64,000 nt of DNA from Sphingomonas citricola (GCF_019429535.1 NZ_JAHXZM010000004.1:124001-188000), one strand, 5' to 3'; shown: positions 49,901-60,042, counted from the stretch's first letter. Notes: generated by a model not told the origin, from the sequence alone. Translations and numbers: made by a program.

Positions 49901-51417
49901 CGCGAGCCTCCCAGTACGGCGGTGACGTAGCGCGACGGCGCCATCACCTGCGCGGCGGCGGCATGGGTCTGCGCGGTCATCCAGCCCGCCCCGGCCGTCA
50001 GCGCGGCGAGCAGCGCGAGGAGCAAGGCTGGTGCGAAGAAATCTGTCCGCGCGCGTGGCGGACAAGCGATCGGATCCGCATCCGACGCCGACTTCCAGAA
50101 CAGGGTCGATCCGCTGCGCAAGAAGCCGATCACGCCGACGAAGGTGGTGGCGAGGATCGTTGTCCAGATCGCGGACCAGCCGGGCACACCGAAGCTCGCG
50201 TCGAGGATCAGCAGCTTGCCGACGAACGCGGCGAGCGGGGGCAGTCCGACGGCGGCGATCGCGGCGGACAGGTAGAGCAGCCCCGCACCGTCCTGATCGG
50301 CGAAGCGCGGGCTCGAAGCCAACGCGTCGCCGTATTGGCCGCGCCGACGCATCACCGTGTCGGCGACGAGGAACAACAGCGCTCCCGCGAGCACCGCCTG
50401 CACGAGATAGTAGAGCCCGGCGGCGAGCATCGCCTCGCGCCAGCCCGACACCGCGATCAGCAACGTGCCCGTCGAGGCGAGTACCGCGAACGCGGCCTGT
50501 TCACGAAGGCCGCGCGCGGTCAGCACGCCGACGAAGCCGACAGCCGCCCCCAGGATCGCCGACGCCAACAGATAGGGCGCGGGCACCCACGCCGCCGCGC
50601 CCGCATGCGCACCGAAGATCAGCGGCACGGTGCGGATCATCGCGTAAACGCCTACCTTCGTCATGATGGCGAACAATGCCGCCACGGCGGGCATCGTCGC
50701 GCCGTAGGTGCGCGGCAGCCAGAGGTGGAGCGGCACCACCGCCGCCTTGAGCGCGAACACCGTCGTCAGCAGCAACCCTGCGACGCGCAGCAGCCCCTGA
50801 TCCGCCGGTCCGAGTGCTGCGACGCGGACCGCGAGATCGGCCATATTGAGCGTCGCGGTCAGCCCGTAGAGCAACCCCAACGCGACGAGGAACAGCGCCG
50901 AGCCAACGATGTTGACGACGACATAGGCGACGCCCGCCTTCAGCCGCAGCGCGCCCTGGCCGTGGAGCATCAGGCCATAGGACGCGATCAGCAACACCTC
51001 GAAGAAGACGAACAGGTTGAACAGGTCGCCGGTCAGGAACGCGCCGTTCAGCCCGAGAAGCTGGAAGTGGAATAGGGGATGGAAATGCCAGCCCTTGCGA
51101 TCGGCCCCCGTCAGGATTGCGTGGACGAGGACAACGAGCGCCAACACCGCGGTCAGCACCAGCATGATCGCCGCCAGCCGGTCGAGCACCAGCACGATCC
51201 CGTACGGCGCCACCCAGCCGCCGATCGCGTAGGCACGGATGCGGTCGTCCTGCGCGAGCGCGAACAGCGCGAACGCGGCGGCGAGCATCGCGACGCAGCC
51301 GGCGAGCGAGAGGCAGAGGCTGAAGTGGCGACGGCGGCGCATCACCAGCATGGTGACGGGCGCGGTGACCGCGGGCACGACGATGGGCGCGATCAGCAGA
51401 TGGTCGATCGCGGTCAC
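49897..51417 (-). CDS. mrpD: Multisubunit cation/H+ antiporter subunit D (MrpD/MnhD/PhaD)
   Basis: A 506-residue polytopic subunit related to complex I NuoM/NuoN. The proton-channel signature is VFALKAAVVPLHLWLPRTYG (TM7-TM8 region) with essential Lys, and FFEVLLIASYGLMLHGQGAL lies before it. It has about fourteen membrane helices. It overlaps mrpC and mrpE by 4 bp. Confidence 0.93.
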   Translation of the reverse strand: MTAIDHLLIAPIVVPAVTAPVTMLVMRRRRHFSLCLSLAGCVAMLAAAFALFALAQDDRIRAYAIGGWVAPYGIVLVLDRLAAIMLVLTAVLALVVLVHAILTGADRKGWHFHPLFHFQLLGLNGAFLTGDLFNLFVFFEVLLIASYGLMLHGQGALRLKAGVAYVVVNIVGSALFLVALGLLYGLTATLNMADLAVRVAALGPADQGLLRVAGLLLTTVFALKAAVVPLHLWLPRTYGATMPAVAALFAIMTKVGVYAMIRTVPLIFGAHAGAAAWVPAPYLLASAILGAAVGFVGVLTARGLREQAAFAVLASTGTLLIAVSGWREAMLAAGLYYLVQAVLAGALLFLVADTVMRRRGQYGDALASSPRFADQDGAGLLYLSAAIAAVGLPPLAAFVGKLLILDASFGVPGWSAIWTTILATTFVGVIGFLRSGSTLFWKSASDADPIACPPRARTDFFAPALLLALLAALTAGAGWMTAQTHAAAAQVMAPSRYVTAVLGGSR

Positions 51418-51779
51418 GCGCGCGCTCCCGCATCGGCATCCGGGCTGGCGTCGGGCTTGCCGTCGACGTGATCCGTGCCGGCCTCGAGAAAGCTGCGCAG
51501 CGACAGGATCACGGTCAGCGCGGTCATGCCGAAGGTGATGACGATCGCGGTCAGCACCAGTGCCTGCGGCAGCGGATCGGCGTGGTGCGTGACCACCTTT
51601 GCATAGAGCGGCGGCGCATCGACGACGAGCCGCCCGATCGCGAACAGGAACAGGTTGATCGCGTAGGAGATCAGCGTCAGCCCGAGCACGACCTGGAACG
51701 TCCGTGCGCGCAGCACGAGATAGATGCCGCCCGCGACCAGCACCGCGATCGCGGAGGCGACGAGGAATTCGAGGCTCAC
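51414..51779 (-). CDS. mrpC: Multisubunit cation/H+ antiporter subunit C (MrpC/MnhC/PhaC)
   Basis: A 121-residue subunit homologous to NuoK, with three membrane helices. The motif [20 protein letters not shown] lies near residues 28-47, and [20 protein letters not shown] corresponds to the conserved NuoK-like C-terminal helix. It overlaps its neighbours by 4 bp on both sides. Confidence 0.93.
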   Translation of the reverse strand: MSLEFLVASAIAVLVAGGIYLVLRARTFQVVLGLTLISYAINLFLFAIGRLVVDAPPLYAKVVTHHADPLPQALVLTAIVITFGMTALTVILSLRSFLEAGTDHVDGKPDASPDADAGARA

Positions 51780-54586
51780 GCGCGCTCCTCGGGCGGCTGC
51801 CGCGCGGCGCGTTGCGCGACGTGGGTCAACTGCGCGAGCGCCATCGTCACCGCGCCGACGACGACGAAGGCGACGCCCAGGTCAAAGAGCATCGCGGTGG
51901 CGAGTTCGACATCGCCGATCACGGGCAGGTGGAAATGGCCGAAGCTGCTCGACAGGAACGGCGCGCCGAACAGCAGCGAGCCGAGCCCCGTCGCCGCGGC
52001 GATCAGGACGCCGAGCCCGATCAACTGATGCTCGCCGATGCGTCGCCGCTCGTCGGTCCAGTCGAAACCGGATGCTAGATATTGCAGCAGGATCGCGATC
52101 GAGAACACCAGCGCCGCGACGAAGCCGCCACCCGGCTGATTGTGCCCGCGCAGGAACAGGTAGAAGCCGACGAGCAGGACGAGCGGCAGCAGCAGCCGCG
52201 CCGCCATCACGAACATCATCGGGTGCCGTTCGGACGAGAACAATTCGCTCGAACGCCATTCGCGCAGTCGGCGCCCGGCAATGCCGCGCGCGGCCGGCTC
52301 CAGCAACGCGAAGATCGCGAGCCCGGCGATGCCGAGCACGATGATCTCCCCCAGCGTATCGAACGCACGAAAGTCGACCAGCGTGACGTTGACGACATTG
52401 TCGCCGCCGCCGCCGGCATGGCTGTTTTCCCAGTGGAAGCGCGAGATGCCGTCGCGCATCGGCCGCGTCATGATCGCCCAGGCGAGCCAGCCCATGCCCC
52501 CGCCGCCAGCGAGACCCAGCGCGGCGTCGCGCACGCGTCGTCCAGCACCCGACAGCCGCGGCGGGTGGTGCGGCAGCAGGTGAAGCGCAAGCAGCATCAG
52601 CACGATCGTCACGACCTCCACCGCGATCTGCGTCAACGCGAGGTCCGGCGCGGACAGATGGACGAAGGCGAGCGCCATCACCAGACCGATGACGCCGAGG
52701 AAGAGCAGCGCGAGGAAGCGCCGTCGATCGACCGCGACCACCGCGACGGTCGCCGCGATCAGGCCCGCCCAGGCGATGACGGCGATCGGCGAGGCGACGG
52801 TCGTCGGCGCAGTGCCGGCGGGCAGCGCGAAGCGGACCGCGGCATCGAGCCCGAGCAGCAGGGCGACCGCGAACAGGACGAACAGGTAACGCTGCAGCGA
52901 GGCGCGGTGAAGCCAGTCGGACGCGTGCCGCAGCGCGGCGACGCTCATCTCCATGCCGCGATCGAACAGGTTCTTCGCGTCGGGCGCGGGCAGATACGCG
53001 ACGATGCGCGCAGTGGCGGAATAGCGAAACAGCAGCACGATCGCCGCCGCCACCGCACCCACGCTCATCAGCAGCGCCGGATTGATGCCGTGCCACAGCG
53101 CGAGGTGAAGTGCCGGCTCGCGCGTGCCCGTCACCGCCGCGGTGGCTGCCGCGACCAAAGGGGCAGCGAGCGTCATCGGCGCGAGCCCGAGCGCGAGCGC
53201 TAGAGCCGCTAAGAGCGCGGGCGGCCCGAGCATCGCCGCCCCCGGATCGTGCGGGTGCGCGACCTCGCCCGTCCGCCGTTTCCCGGCATGGAGCCACACG
53301 GCGTAGCGAAGCGAATAGGCCGCCGACAGCAGCGCCGCGATCGTCGCCAGCACCGGCACGAGCAGATGCTGCCCGCCGAGCAGCGCGTGGGTGGTTTCCT
53401 CCAGCATCATCTCTTTCGAGATGAAGCCGCCCGTCGGGGGAAGCCCCGCCATCGCCGCTGCCGCCAGCACACCGAGGGTCGCGGTGAGCGGCATCACCGC
53501 AGCGAGCCCGCCAAGCCGGCGGATATCGCGCGTGCCCGTCTCATGATCGATCACCCCCGCGTGCATGAACAATGCGGCCTTGAACGCGGCATGGTTGAGG
53601 ATGTGGAACACCGCCGCCGTCACCGCCGCCGCGGTGCCGAACCCGAGCAGCATCACCATCAGACCCAATTGGCTGATCGTCGAATAGGCGAGGATCGCCT
53701 TCAGATCGTAGCGGTATAGCGCGACGCCCGCACCGAACAGCATCGTCGCGAGCCCGACCGAGGTGACGATGCCGAACCACCATTCGGTGCCCGCGAGCAC
53801 CGGCCACAATCGTGCGAGCAGGAACACGCCCGCCTTCACCATCGTCGCGGAATGGAGATAGGCGCTGACCGGCGTCGGCGCCGCCATCGCGTACGGCAGC
53901 CAGAAGTGGAACGGGAATTGCGCCGATTTGGTGAATGCGCCGCCCAGCACCAGCAGCAGGATAACGGGGTAGAGCGGCGACGCCTGCACCAGCGCGCCGC
54001 GCGCGAGGATGGTCGACAGGTCGTACGACCCCGCTACCTTGCCGAGCAGCACCAGCCCCGCGATCAGCGCGAGGCCCCCGCCACCCGTGACCGTCAACGC
54101 CATGCGCGCGCCCTGCCGCGCATCGGCGCGGTCGCGCCAGAAACCGATCAGCAGGAACGACGACAGGCTCGTCAGCTCCCAGAAGACGAGCATCAGCAGC
54201 ACATTGCGCGACAGCGCAATGCCCAGCATCGCGCCTTGGAACAGCATCAGAAACGAGAAAAAGCGCGCGCTCGGCTCTTCCTTCCCCAGATAACCGTGCG
54301 CGTAGACGACGACGAGCAGGCCGATCGCGAGGATCAGTCCCGCGAACAGCAGCGCGAGCGGATCGAGCCACAGGCTGAGATCGAGCCCCAGCGCCGGTAT
54401 CCAGCCGATCTGGATCGTCGGCACCATGCCCGCGAGGGCGGCGGGGGCCTGCGCCAACAGGATCGCCAGCCCCGCGCCGCTCGCCCCCGCCGCAATGCCA
54501 ACGTGCGCGCTGCGAGAGGCGTGCCGTGTCACCCCCAGCAGCACCGCCGCCGCGAACGGCAGAAAGATCAGGGCCAGCAAGGCCAC
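51776..54586 (-). CDS. mrpA: Cation/H+ antiporter fused subunits A and B (MrpAB/PhaAB)
   Basis: The large Mrp subunit, about 936 residues. The NuoL-like region contains [20 protein letters not shown] and [20 protein letters not shown] with the proton-path Lys. From about residue 790 the MrpB domain follows: [20 protein letters not shown], then [21 protein letters not shown] and B are therefore one polypeptide, as in alphaproteobacterial Pha systems. I prefer the GTG at 54586, which has GGAG 9 nt upstream; an in-frame TTG at 54601 and an ATG at 54640 are alternatives. It overlaps mrpC by 4 bp. Confidence 0.92.
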   Translation of the reverse strand: MALLALIFLPFAAAVLLGVTRHASRSAHVGIAAGASGAGLAILLAQAPAALAGMVPTIQIGWIPALGLDLSLWLDPLALLFAGLILAIGLLVVVYAHGYLGKEEPSARFFSFLMLFQGAMLGIALSRNVLLMLVFWELTSLSSFLLIGFWRDRADARQGARMALTVTGGGGLALIAGLVLLGKVAGSYDLSTILARGALVQASPLYPVILLLVLGGAFTKSAQFPFHFWLPYAMAAPTPVSAYLHSATMVKAGVFLLARLWPVLAGTEWWFGIVTSVGLATMLFGAGVALYRYDLKAILAYSTISQLGLMVMLLGFGTAAAVTAAVFHILNHAAFKAALFMHAGVIDHETGTRDIRRLGGLAAVMPLTATLGVLAAAAMAGLPPTGGFISKEMMLEETTHALLGGQHLLVPVLATIAALLSAAYSLRYAVWLHAGKRRTGEVAHPHDPGAAMLGPPALLAALALALGLAPMTLAAPLVAAATAAVTGTREPALHLALWHGINPALLMSVGAVAAAIVLLFRYSATARIVAYLPAPDAKNLFDRGMEMSVAALRHASDWLHRASLQRYLFVLFAVALLLGLDAAVRFALPAGTAPTTVASPIAVIAWAGLIAATVAVVAVDRRRFLALLFLGVIGLVMALAFVHLSAPDLALTQIAVEVVTIVLMLLALHLLPHHPPRLSGAGRRVRDAALGLAGGGGMGWLAWAIMTRPMRDGISRFHWENSHAGGGGDNVVNVTLVDFRAFDTLGEIIVLGIAGLAIFALLEPAARGIAGRRLREWRSSELFSSERHPMMFVMAARLLLPLVLLVGFYLFLRGHNQPGGGFVAALVFSIAILLQYLASGFDWTDERRRIGEHQLIGLGVLIAAATGLGSLLFGAPFLSSSFGHFHLPVIGDVELATAMLFDLGVAFVVVGAVTMALAQLTHVAQRAARQPPEERA

Positions 54587-54775
54587 GCGCGCAATCTCCA
54601 AATTTGCCCCCCCATCGCATCGCAACATGGGCGGGCACAACCGCTACCGTGCGGGTGCCGCCGATTGCGGTGATCGGCAACACGTTGACACAACAGGCGG
54701 TGGACGACGTGCGTGGTCTCGGGACCCGACTTCCTGCGCGCTTGTGAACGCCGGCCTTCGGGCCATATCGGTGGC

Positions 54776-54883
54776 GTGGCCAATGATCCCAGAGTGCACC
54801 GCGCGATCCAGATCGTGCTTATTTTGCTGTTCGTCGCGGTGTTCGGCATGATCGCGCTCGCGCTGGCGCTGCTGCGCACCTGA
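54776..54883 (+). CDS. Possible 35-aa single-pass membrane protein
   Basis: A GTG at 54776 opens 35 codons ending at 54883. The short polar start is followed by IQIVLILLFVAVFGMIALAL, a plausible membrane helix, then LLRT. There is no strong ribosome site and no ATG, so this may be chance. It is the only candidate in the 444-bp gap 54587-55030 between mrpA and prfC, which otherwise shows nothing definite. Confidence 0.3.
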   Translation: MANDPRVHRAIQIVLILLFVAVFGMIALALALLRT

Positions 54884-55030
54884 CGGAGGGGGCAATCCGC
54901 GTCATCGATCCGGCAGACCGGTGCCCGCGACTGTTCTCGCTCCGGACTTGCTGCTAAGCGCGCGGCAATCACGCCCGCATCCGTCCGCCTGCTGCGCCGA
55001 CCGTGCCGGTGCCGTTCATCCAGGATCACC

Positions 55031-56554
55031 ATGACTTCGCCCCGCCGTACCTTCGCGATCATCTCCCACCCCGACGCCGGCAAGACGACGCTGACCGAGA
55101 AACTGCTCGTCGCGGGCGGCGCGATCCACCTGGCGGGTGAGGTCAAGGCGCGCGGCGCGAACCGGCGCGCGCGCTCCGACTGGATGAAGATCGAGCAGCA
55201 GCGCGGCATCTCGGTTACCTCGTCCGTGATGACGTTCGAGCGGGGCGGCATCACCTTCAACCTGCTCGACACGCCGGGCCACGAGGATTTCTCGGAAGAC
55301 ACCTACCGCACGCTGACCGCGGTCGATTCCGCGGTCATGGTCATCGACGCGGCGCGCGGGATCGAGGCGCAGACGCGCAAATTGTTCGAGGTGTGCCGGC
55401 TGCGCAGCGTGCCGATCATCACCTTCGTCAACAAGGTCGATCGCGAAGGCCGCCCGGTGTTCGAGCTGCTCGACGAGATCGCCGACATCCTCGCGCTTGA
55501 CGTCGCGCCGATGAGCTGGCCGATCGGCATGGGCGGCGAGTTCGAGGGCGTGCTCGACCTGGAGACGGGCGGAGTCAGCCGGCCCGAGGGCGACAGCCGC
55601 AACTTCCAGGGCCGCGTCGACCAGGACGTGACCTTGTCCGAGCGGTTCGCCGAGGAAGTCGAGCTGGCGCAGGCGGGCTATGCCGAATTCGACGCCGAGG
55701 CTTACCGCAACGGCGATCTGACCCCGGTCTATTTCGGATCGGCGCTGAAGGACTTCGGCGTCGCCGAATTGATCGACGCGCTCGCGCGCCACGCGCCGCC
55801 TCCGCGCCCGCAACCCGCCGAGCCCGCACCGATCGCGCCCGACGCGGACGAGGTCACCGGGTTCGTGTTCAAGGTGCAGGCGAACATGGACCCGAACCAC
55901 CGCGACCGGATCGCGTTCATGCGATTGTGCTCAGGCACGTTCAAGCGCGGGATGAAGCTGACGCCGACCGGCCACGGCAAGCCGATCGCGGTCCACTCTC
56001 CCATCCTTTTCTTTGCGCAGAACCGCGAAGTGGCGGACGAGGCATTTCCGGGCGACATCATCGGCATCCCCAACCACGGCACGCTGCGCGTCGGCGATAC
56101 CTTGTCCGAACGCGCCGACATCCGCTTCACCGGCCTGCCCAATTTCGCGCCCGAGATCCTGCGCCGCGTCGCGCTCAAGGACCCGACCAAGACCAAGCAG
56201 TTGCGCAAGGCGCTGGACGACATGGCCGAGGAAGGCGTGACGCAGGTCTTCTATCCCGAGATCGGGTCGAACTGGATCGTCGGCGTCGTGGGGCAATTGC
56301 AGCTCGAGGTGCTGATCAGCCGGCTGGAGGCGGAGTACAAGGTTGCCGCAGGACTCGAGCCCGCGCCGTTCGACACCGCGCGGTGGGTGACGGGCGACGC
56401 CGCCGACCTTAAGGCGTTCGCCGAGGTGAACCGCGGCGCGATGGCGAAGGACCGCGACGGCAATCCGGTGTTCCTGGCGAAAAGCGCGTGGGAGATCGGC
56501 TACGTCGCCGATCGCTATCCCAAGGTGCGCTTCAACGCGACGCGCGAGCGGTAA
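55031..56554 (+). CDS. prfC: Peptide chain release factor 3 (PrfC)
   Basis: RF3 is a translational GTPase that recycles RF1/RF2 from the ribosome. The 507-residue protein has the P-loop ISHPDAGKTTLTEKLL, the RF3-specific QRGISVTSSVMTFERGGITF, the G3 motif LLDTPGHEDFSEDTYRTLTA and the G4 motif FVNKVDREGRPV. Later domains include FGSALKDFGVAELIDALARH. An AGGA lies shortly before the ATG. Confidence 0.96.
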   Translation: MTSPRRTFAIISHPDAGKTTLTEKLLVAGGAIHLAGEVKARGANRRARSDWMKIEQQRGISVTSSVMTFERGGITFNLLDTPGHEDFSEDTYRTLTAVDSAVMVIDAARGIEAQTRKLFEVCRLRSVPIITFVNKVDREGRPVFELLDEIADILALDVAPMSWPIGMGGEFEGVLDLETGGVSRPEGDSRNFQGRVDQDVTLSERFAEEVELAQAGYAEFDAEAYRNGDLTPVYFGSALKDFGVAELIDALARHAPPPRPQPAEPAPIAPDADEVTGFVFKVQANMDPNHRDRIAFMRLCSGTFKRGMKLTPTGHGKPIAVHSPILFFAQNREVADEAFPGDIIGIPNHGTLRVGDTLSERADIRFTGLPNFAPEILRRVALKDPTKTKQLRKALDDMAEEGVTQVFYPEIGSNWIVGVVGQLQLEVLISRLEAEYKVAAGLEPAPFDTARWVTGDAADLKAFAEVNRGAMAKDRDGNPVFLAKSAWEIGYVADRYPKVRFNATRER

Positions 56555-56597
56555 GACACCCACTGGCGCACCGGCGCGCGGCGTGTAGCATGGCACG

Positions 56598-57713
56598 ATG
56601 CTGCTCGCCCTCCTGCTCGCCGCCGCGCAGGCGCTGACCCCGCCGCCGCAGACGACCCCCGCCGCGCCGATCGCCACCCGCGCGGCGACGACGCCGACGA
56701 CCGCGACCAGATGGCCGACGCGCGAGGCGGATTTCGTCGCGCGCGATTTTGCGTTCCGTTCGGGCGAGCGGATGGCGGCGCTGAAGCTCCACTACACCAC
56801 GCTAGGCAACCCGCACCGCAACGCAGGCGGTGAGATCGACAATGCGGTGATGGTGCTCCACGGCACCGGCGGCACGGGCAAGCAGTTCCTCCAACCCCAG
56901 TTCGCCGACCGGCTCTACGGCCCCGGCCAACCGCTCGACATCACGCGCTTCTTCGTGATCCTGCCCGACAATATCGGGCACGGCGGGTCGTCCAAGCCCT
57001 CCGACGGGCTGCGCATGGCGTTCCCGAAATACGATTACGACGACATGGTCGCAGCGCAGCACCGGTTGCTCACCGAAGGGCTGGGCATCAAGCGGATGCG
57101 GCTGATCATGGGCACGTCGATGGGGTGCATGCACGCCTTCGTCTGGGGCGAGACCTACCCGACGTTCGCGCGCGCGCTGATGCCGCTGGGGTGCGAGGTG
57201 GTGCCGATCGCGGGGTTGAACCGGATGTGGCGACAGCTCGCGATCGACGCGATCACCAGCGATCCCGCGTGGATGGCGGGCAAGTACACCACCGCGCCGG
57301 CGCAGGGCATCCGCGGCGCGGCGTCGCTGCTGTTCGTCGCGGGCGGTGCGCCCTTGTGGATTCAGACCAATTATCCGACGCGCGATGCCGCCGCGGCCTA
57401 TGCTCGCGAACGGGTGGCGGCGTCGGTCAAGGGGATCGACGCCAACGACCTGATCTATCAGCTCGATTCGTCGCGCAATTACGATCCGTGGCCGCGGCTG
57501 GAGTCGATCACCGCGCCGACGGTGTGGATCAACTCCGCCGACGATTTCATCAATCCGCGCGGGTTCACCTATCCGGACGGGGCTGTGAAGCGGATGAAGG
57601 ACGCCACGTTCCGGCTGATCGCCGAGACACCGGAGACCCGCGGCCACGGCACGCACACCTGGGCGAAGTTCTGGGAAGATGATTTGGCCGCGCTGCTCAA
57701 GCGGACCGAGTAG
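56598..57713 (+). CDS. Secreted alpha/beta hydrolase of the homoserine acetyltransferase (MetX) type
   Basis: A 371-residue alpha/beta-fold protein with a short hydrophobic leader (MLLALLLAAAQALT) and an Ala/Thr/Pro linker, so probably periplasmic. The nucleophile elbow is MGTSMGCMHAFVWGETYPT with the catalytic Ser in GTSMG. The acid is likely in WINSADDFINPRGF and the His in GHGTHTWAKFW. The overall pattern follows MetX-like acyltransferases, but the leader and lack of met context argue for a hydrolase of unknown substrate. It is followed by the cyclophilin gene. Confidence 0.75.
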   Translation: MLLALLLAAAQALTPPPQTTPAAPIATRAATTPTTATRWPTREADFVARDFAFRSGERMAALKLHYTTLGNPHRNAGGEIDNAVMVLHGTGGTGKQFLQPQFADRLYGPGQPLDITRFFVILPDNIGHGGSSKPSDGLRMAFPKYDYDDMVAAQHRLLTEGLGIKRMRLIMGTSMGCMHAFVWGETYPTFARALMPLGCEVVPIAGLNRMWRQLAIDAITSDPAWMAGKYTTAPAQGIRGAASLLFVAGGAPLWIQTNYPTRDAAAAYARERVAASVKGIDANDLIYQLDSSRNYDPWPRLESITAPTVWINSADDFINPRGFTYPDGAVKRMKDATFRLIAETPETRGHGTHTWAKFWEDDLAALLKRTE

Positions 57714-57753
57714 CGGGTTGCGGGTGAACGGGGCGGGTTCTACCTCGCCGCGG

Positions 57754-58404
57754 ATGATCCGCTATCTCGCCGCCGCCCTCGTCGTCCCCCTGCTCGTCGC
57801 ACCCGCCACGGCGCAGCGCGCCGACCGCACGACGCCGGGCTGGGTTCGGGTGCGGCTGGAGACCGCCGACGGCCCGATGGTGATCGCGCTGGCGGCGAAG
57901 AAGGCACCCGCGACCACCGCCAATTTCCTGCGCTACGTCGACGACGGACGGTTCGACGGCATTTCCTTCTATCGCACCGCCAAGAACAAGCGCGATCCGC
58001 GCTACGGCTTTATCCAGGGCGGCATCCGTACCGACGCGCGCCGGTTCCTCGACACGATCCCGCACGAATCGACAAAGAAGACCGGGATCAAGCACCTCGA
58101 CATGACGATCTCGATGGCGCGGATGGGACCGCCGGGATCGGCGAACGGCAATTTCTTCATTACCGTAGGCGCGCTGCCGTCGATGGACTGGAGCCCGAGC
58201 AATCCGGGTTATGCCGCGTTCGGCCGCGTCGTGTCGGGACAGGCGACCGTGCGCCGCATCCTCGCCGAACCGGTCGGGGGCCAGATGCGCGGCACGCTGA
58301 TGCTGCGCCCGGTGCGCGTCAACCGTGCGGTGCGGCTGGACGGGAAGCCGCAGCCGACCGGGCGCCCGCGGCCGTGGTTGATCGAGCGCCGCCGGGAGGG
58401 CTGA
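57754..58404 (+). CDS. Periplasmic cyclophilin-type peptidyl-prolyl cis-trans isomerase
   Basis: The product is 216 residues from the ATG at 57754, which gives the signal peptide MIRYLAAALVVPLLVAPATA. The cyclophilin fold shows APATTANFLRYVDDGRFDGI, SFYRTAKNKRDPRYGFIQGG and the active-site region SMARMGPPGSANGNFFITVG. It would assist folding of exported proteins. The C-terminal extension after about residue 185 is Arg/Pro-rich. It begins 40 bp after the hydrolase gene. Confidence 0.88.
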   Translation: MIRYLAAALVVPLLVAPATAQRADRTTPGWVRVRLETADGPMVIALAAKKAPATTANFLRYVDDGRFDGISFYRTAKNKRDPRYGFIQGGIRTDARRFLDTIPHESTKKTGIKHLDMTISMARMGPPGSANGNFFITVGALPSMDWSPSNPGYAAFGRVVSGQATVRRILAEPVGGQMRGTLMLRPVRVNRAVRLDGKPQPTGRPRPWLIERRREG

Positions 58405-58464
58405 GGGTTTTTGGGCTGAACCTTCCCGCCGCGCGGCTCGTTGATCACCCGAGGAGACGATGCG

Positions 58465-58611
58465 ATGCCTGATCAACCCAACAAGCCCGGCGGCGATTTC
58501 GAGCGCGACGACAAGGTCCGCGACGTCGCCGACGAACAGGCGGTAAAGAATCAGGGCAAGGCCAAGCCCGAGGATTACCCCGAGCCCGCGAGTGGGGATC
58601 AGGTGGAGTGA
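58465..58611 (+). CDS. Small hydrophilic hypothetical protein (48 aa)
   Basis: An ATG at 58465 with GAGGAG upstream (58451-58456) opens 48 codons. The product starts MPDQPNKPGGDFERDDKVRD and ends DYPEPASGDQVE. It is charged, without a membrane segment, and probably disordered. Its stop overlaps the GTG start of the acylphosphatase gene (GTGA at 58608-58611), so the two are probably translationally coupled, which supports it being real. The family is not recognised. Confidence 0.6.
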   Translation: MPDQPNKPGGDFERDDKVRDVADEQAVKNQGKAKPEDYPEPASGDQVE

Positions 58612-58886
58612 TCCGCCGCCGGCTGGTGGTGACCGGCCGGGTGCAGGGCGTGTTCTTTCGCGACTGGACGGTCGAACAGGCCCGCAGCCTCGGGCTCGAC
58701 GGCTGGGTGCGCAATCGCGCCGACGGATCGGTCGAGGCGGTGGTGGCCGGGGCGCCTGAGAAGGTCGAGGCAATGATCGAGCGGGCGCACCGCGGACCGT
58801 CCGCGGCGCGTGTCGACGACGTCGCCGTGAGTGAGGACGCACCGGCCGAGGTGCCCGACGGGTTCGAAAAGCGGCCGACGCGTTAG
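58608..58886 (+). CDS. acyP: Acylphosphatase
   Basis: A 92-residue small enzyme that hydrolyses acyl phosphates. It has the conserved start RRRLVVTGRVQGVFFRDWTV, with the phosphate-binding Arg in the GRVQGVFFR loop. The second motif is GLDGWVRNRADGSVEAVVAG with the catalytic Asn. The start is GTG at 58608, overlapping the stop of the small upstream gene. It converges with the deacetylase-like gene after 17 bp. Confidence 0.92.
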   Translation: MIRRRLVVTGRVQGVFFRDWTVEQARSLGLDGWVRNRADGSVEAVVAGAPEKVEAMIERAHRGPSAARVDDVAVSEDAPAEVPDGFEKRPTR

Positions 58887-58903
58887 ACCTCGTACCCTGA
58901 CGT

Positions 58904-59911
58904 TCAGTCGAACCCTGACAGGAACGCCGCCACGTTGTGGCCGAGCGCGTCGATCGCGTAGCCACCCTCCATCACGATCGCGGTCGGTACCCCCAGCGCG
59001 GCAATGTCGCGCGCGAGGACGGGATAATCCTCGGTGGTTAACTTGAAGCGGCTGATCGGGTCGCCCTCCCACGTATCCGCGCCGAAGCTGACGACGAGCA
59101 AATCGGCCCCGAACCGCGCGATCGCCGCGAGCGCCCGGTCCTGCGCGGTGCGGAACGCGTCGATCCGCGTCCCCTGCGGCAGCGGCAGGTTGAGCGTTGC
59201 GCCCCGCCCGTCGCCCTCGCCCACCTCGTCGGCGTGGCCCCAGAAGAACGGGTAATCGGTCGCAGGGTCGGCATGGAGCGAGGCATAGAAGACGTCGCCG
59301 CGTTGCCAGAAGATGTCCTGCGTGCCGTTGCCGTGGTGATAGTCGATGTCGAGGATCGCGACGCGCGCGCAGCCGGCGTCGCGCGCCGCCTGCGCCGCGA
59401 CCGCCGCCACGTTGATGTGGCAATAGCCGCCGCAATAATCGCGCCCCGCATGATGGCCGGGCGGGCGGCACAGCGCGAAGGCGGCGCGCTCGCCCCCCAG
59501 CACCGCGTGCGTCGCAGCGAGTGCGGACTGCGCGCTGGCATAGCCCGCGGCCCAGGTCTGATGCGTCAGCGGGGTGGTTGCGTCGAACGCGTGGCGGCCG
59601 AGCAGCGCGTCGATGCGCGACAGCGCGAGCGGGCGGCGGCCGACGATCGGAAAGGCGTAGGGGATCGCCTGTCCGGGGCGCCCGGCTTCCTCCCACATCC
59701 GCGCCGCGTCGCGCAGGAAGGCGAGGTAATCGGCGTCGTGGACCGCCTCGATCGGCGCCGTGCCGTAATCCTCCGGCTGCTCGGCGCCGCCGATCGCGGC
59801 GAGGATCGCCTGCGCGCGCGACGGCTTCTCGGCGTAATCGGTGAAGGCACCGTTGTGGAGTTCCTGCGCAGGCGCGTGCGTGGTTTGCGCGGGCGAGAAG
59901 AACCGCCTCAT
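58904..59911 (-). CDS. Histone deacetylase-like amidohydrolase (class II HDAC / acetylpolyamine deacetylase family)
   Basis: A 335-residue zinc-dependent deacetylase-fold enzyme. Signature segments are ALCRPPGHHAGRDYCGGYCH, with the active-site His pair, VAILDIDYHHGNGTQDIFWQ with the zinc-binding Asp and His, and LLVVSFGADTWEGDP with the second Asp. The substrate is probably an acetylated small molecule or protein lysine; bacteria lack true histones. The start lies 18 bp from the repeat at 59930-60042. Confidence 0.9.
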   Translation of the reverse strand: MRRFFSPAQTTHAPAQELHNGAFTDYAEKPSRAQAILAAIGGAEQPEDYGTAPIEAVHDADYLAFLRDAARMWEEAGRPGQAIPYAFPIVGRRPLALSRIDALLGRHAFDATTPLTHQTWAAGYASAQSALAATHAVLGGERAAFALCRPPGHHAGRDYCGGYCHINVAAVAAQAARDAGCARVAILDIDYHHGNGTQDIFWQRGDVFYASLHADPATDYPFFWGHADEVGEGDGRGATLNLPLPQGTRIDAFRTAQDRALAAIARFGADLLVVSFGADTWEGDPISRFKLTTEDYPVLARDIAALGVPTAIVMEGGYAIDALGHNVAAFLSGFD

Positions 59912-59929
59912 GCGCCGCGCGCCGCCGGC

Positions 59930-60042
59930 TGGAAGGTCACTAAGGTCACACCCCTACGCATGTGCGCGCGAGGAAGAACGGGATCGGGACGTGCGGCAAT
60001 GGTCATGCGTGCGACCATGCCACGCGTGCGGGGCGTAGGACA
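59930..60042. repeat. Dispersed structured repeat, family 1, copy B
   Basis: The first 30 bp (59930-59959) are identical to 14417-14446, including GGTCAC-TAA-GGTCAC. The left end CCTACGC and the right end GCGTAGG (60033-60039) are exact inverted repeats here. An internal hairpin ATGGTC...GACCAT lies where copy A has AGAGCGG...CCGCTCT. The copy sits between the deacetylase-like gene start and the end of the MFS gene. Confidence 0.7.

Noticed and set aside
56598..57713. Calling this gene metX (methionine synthesis)
   Set aside because: It has a leader peptide and no methionine gene context; only the fold is supported.
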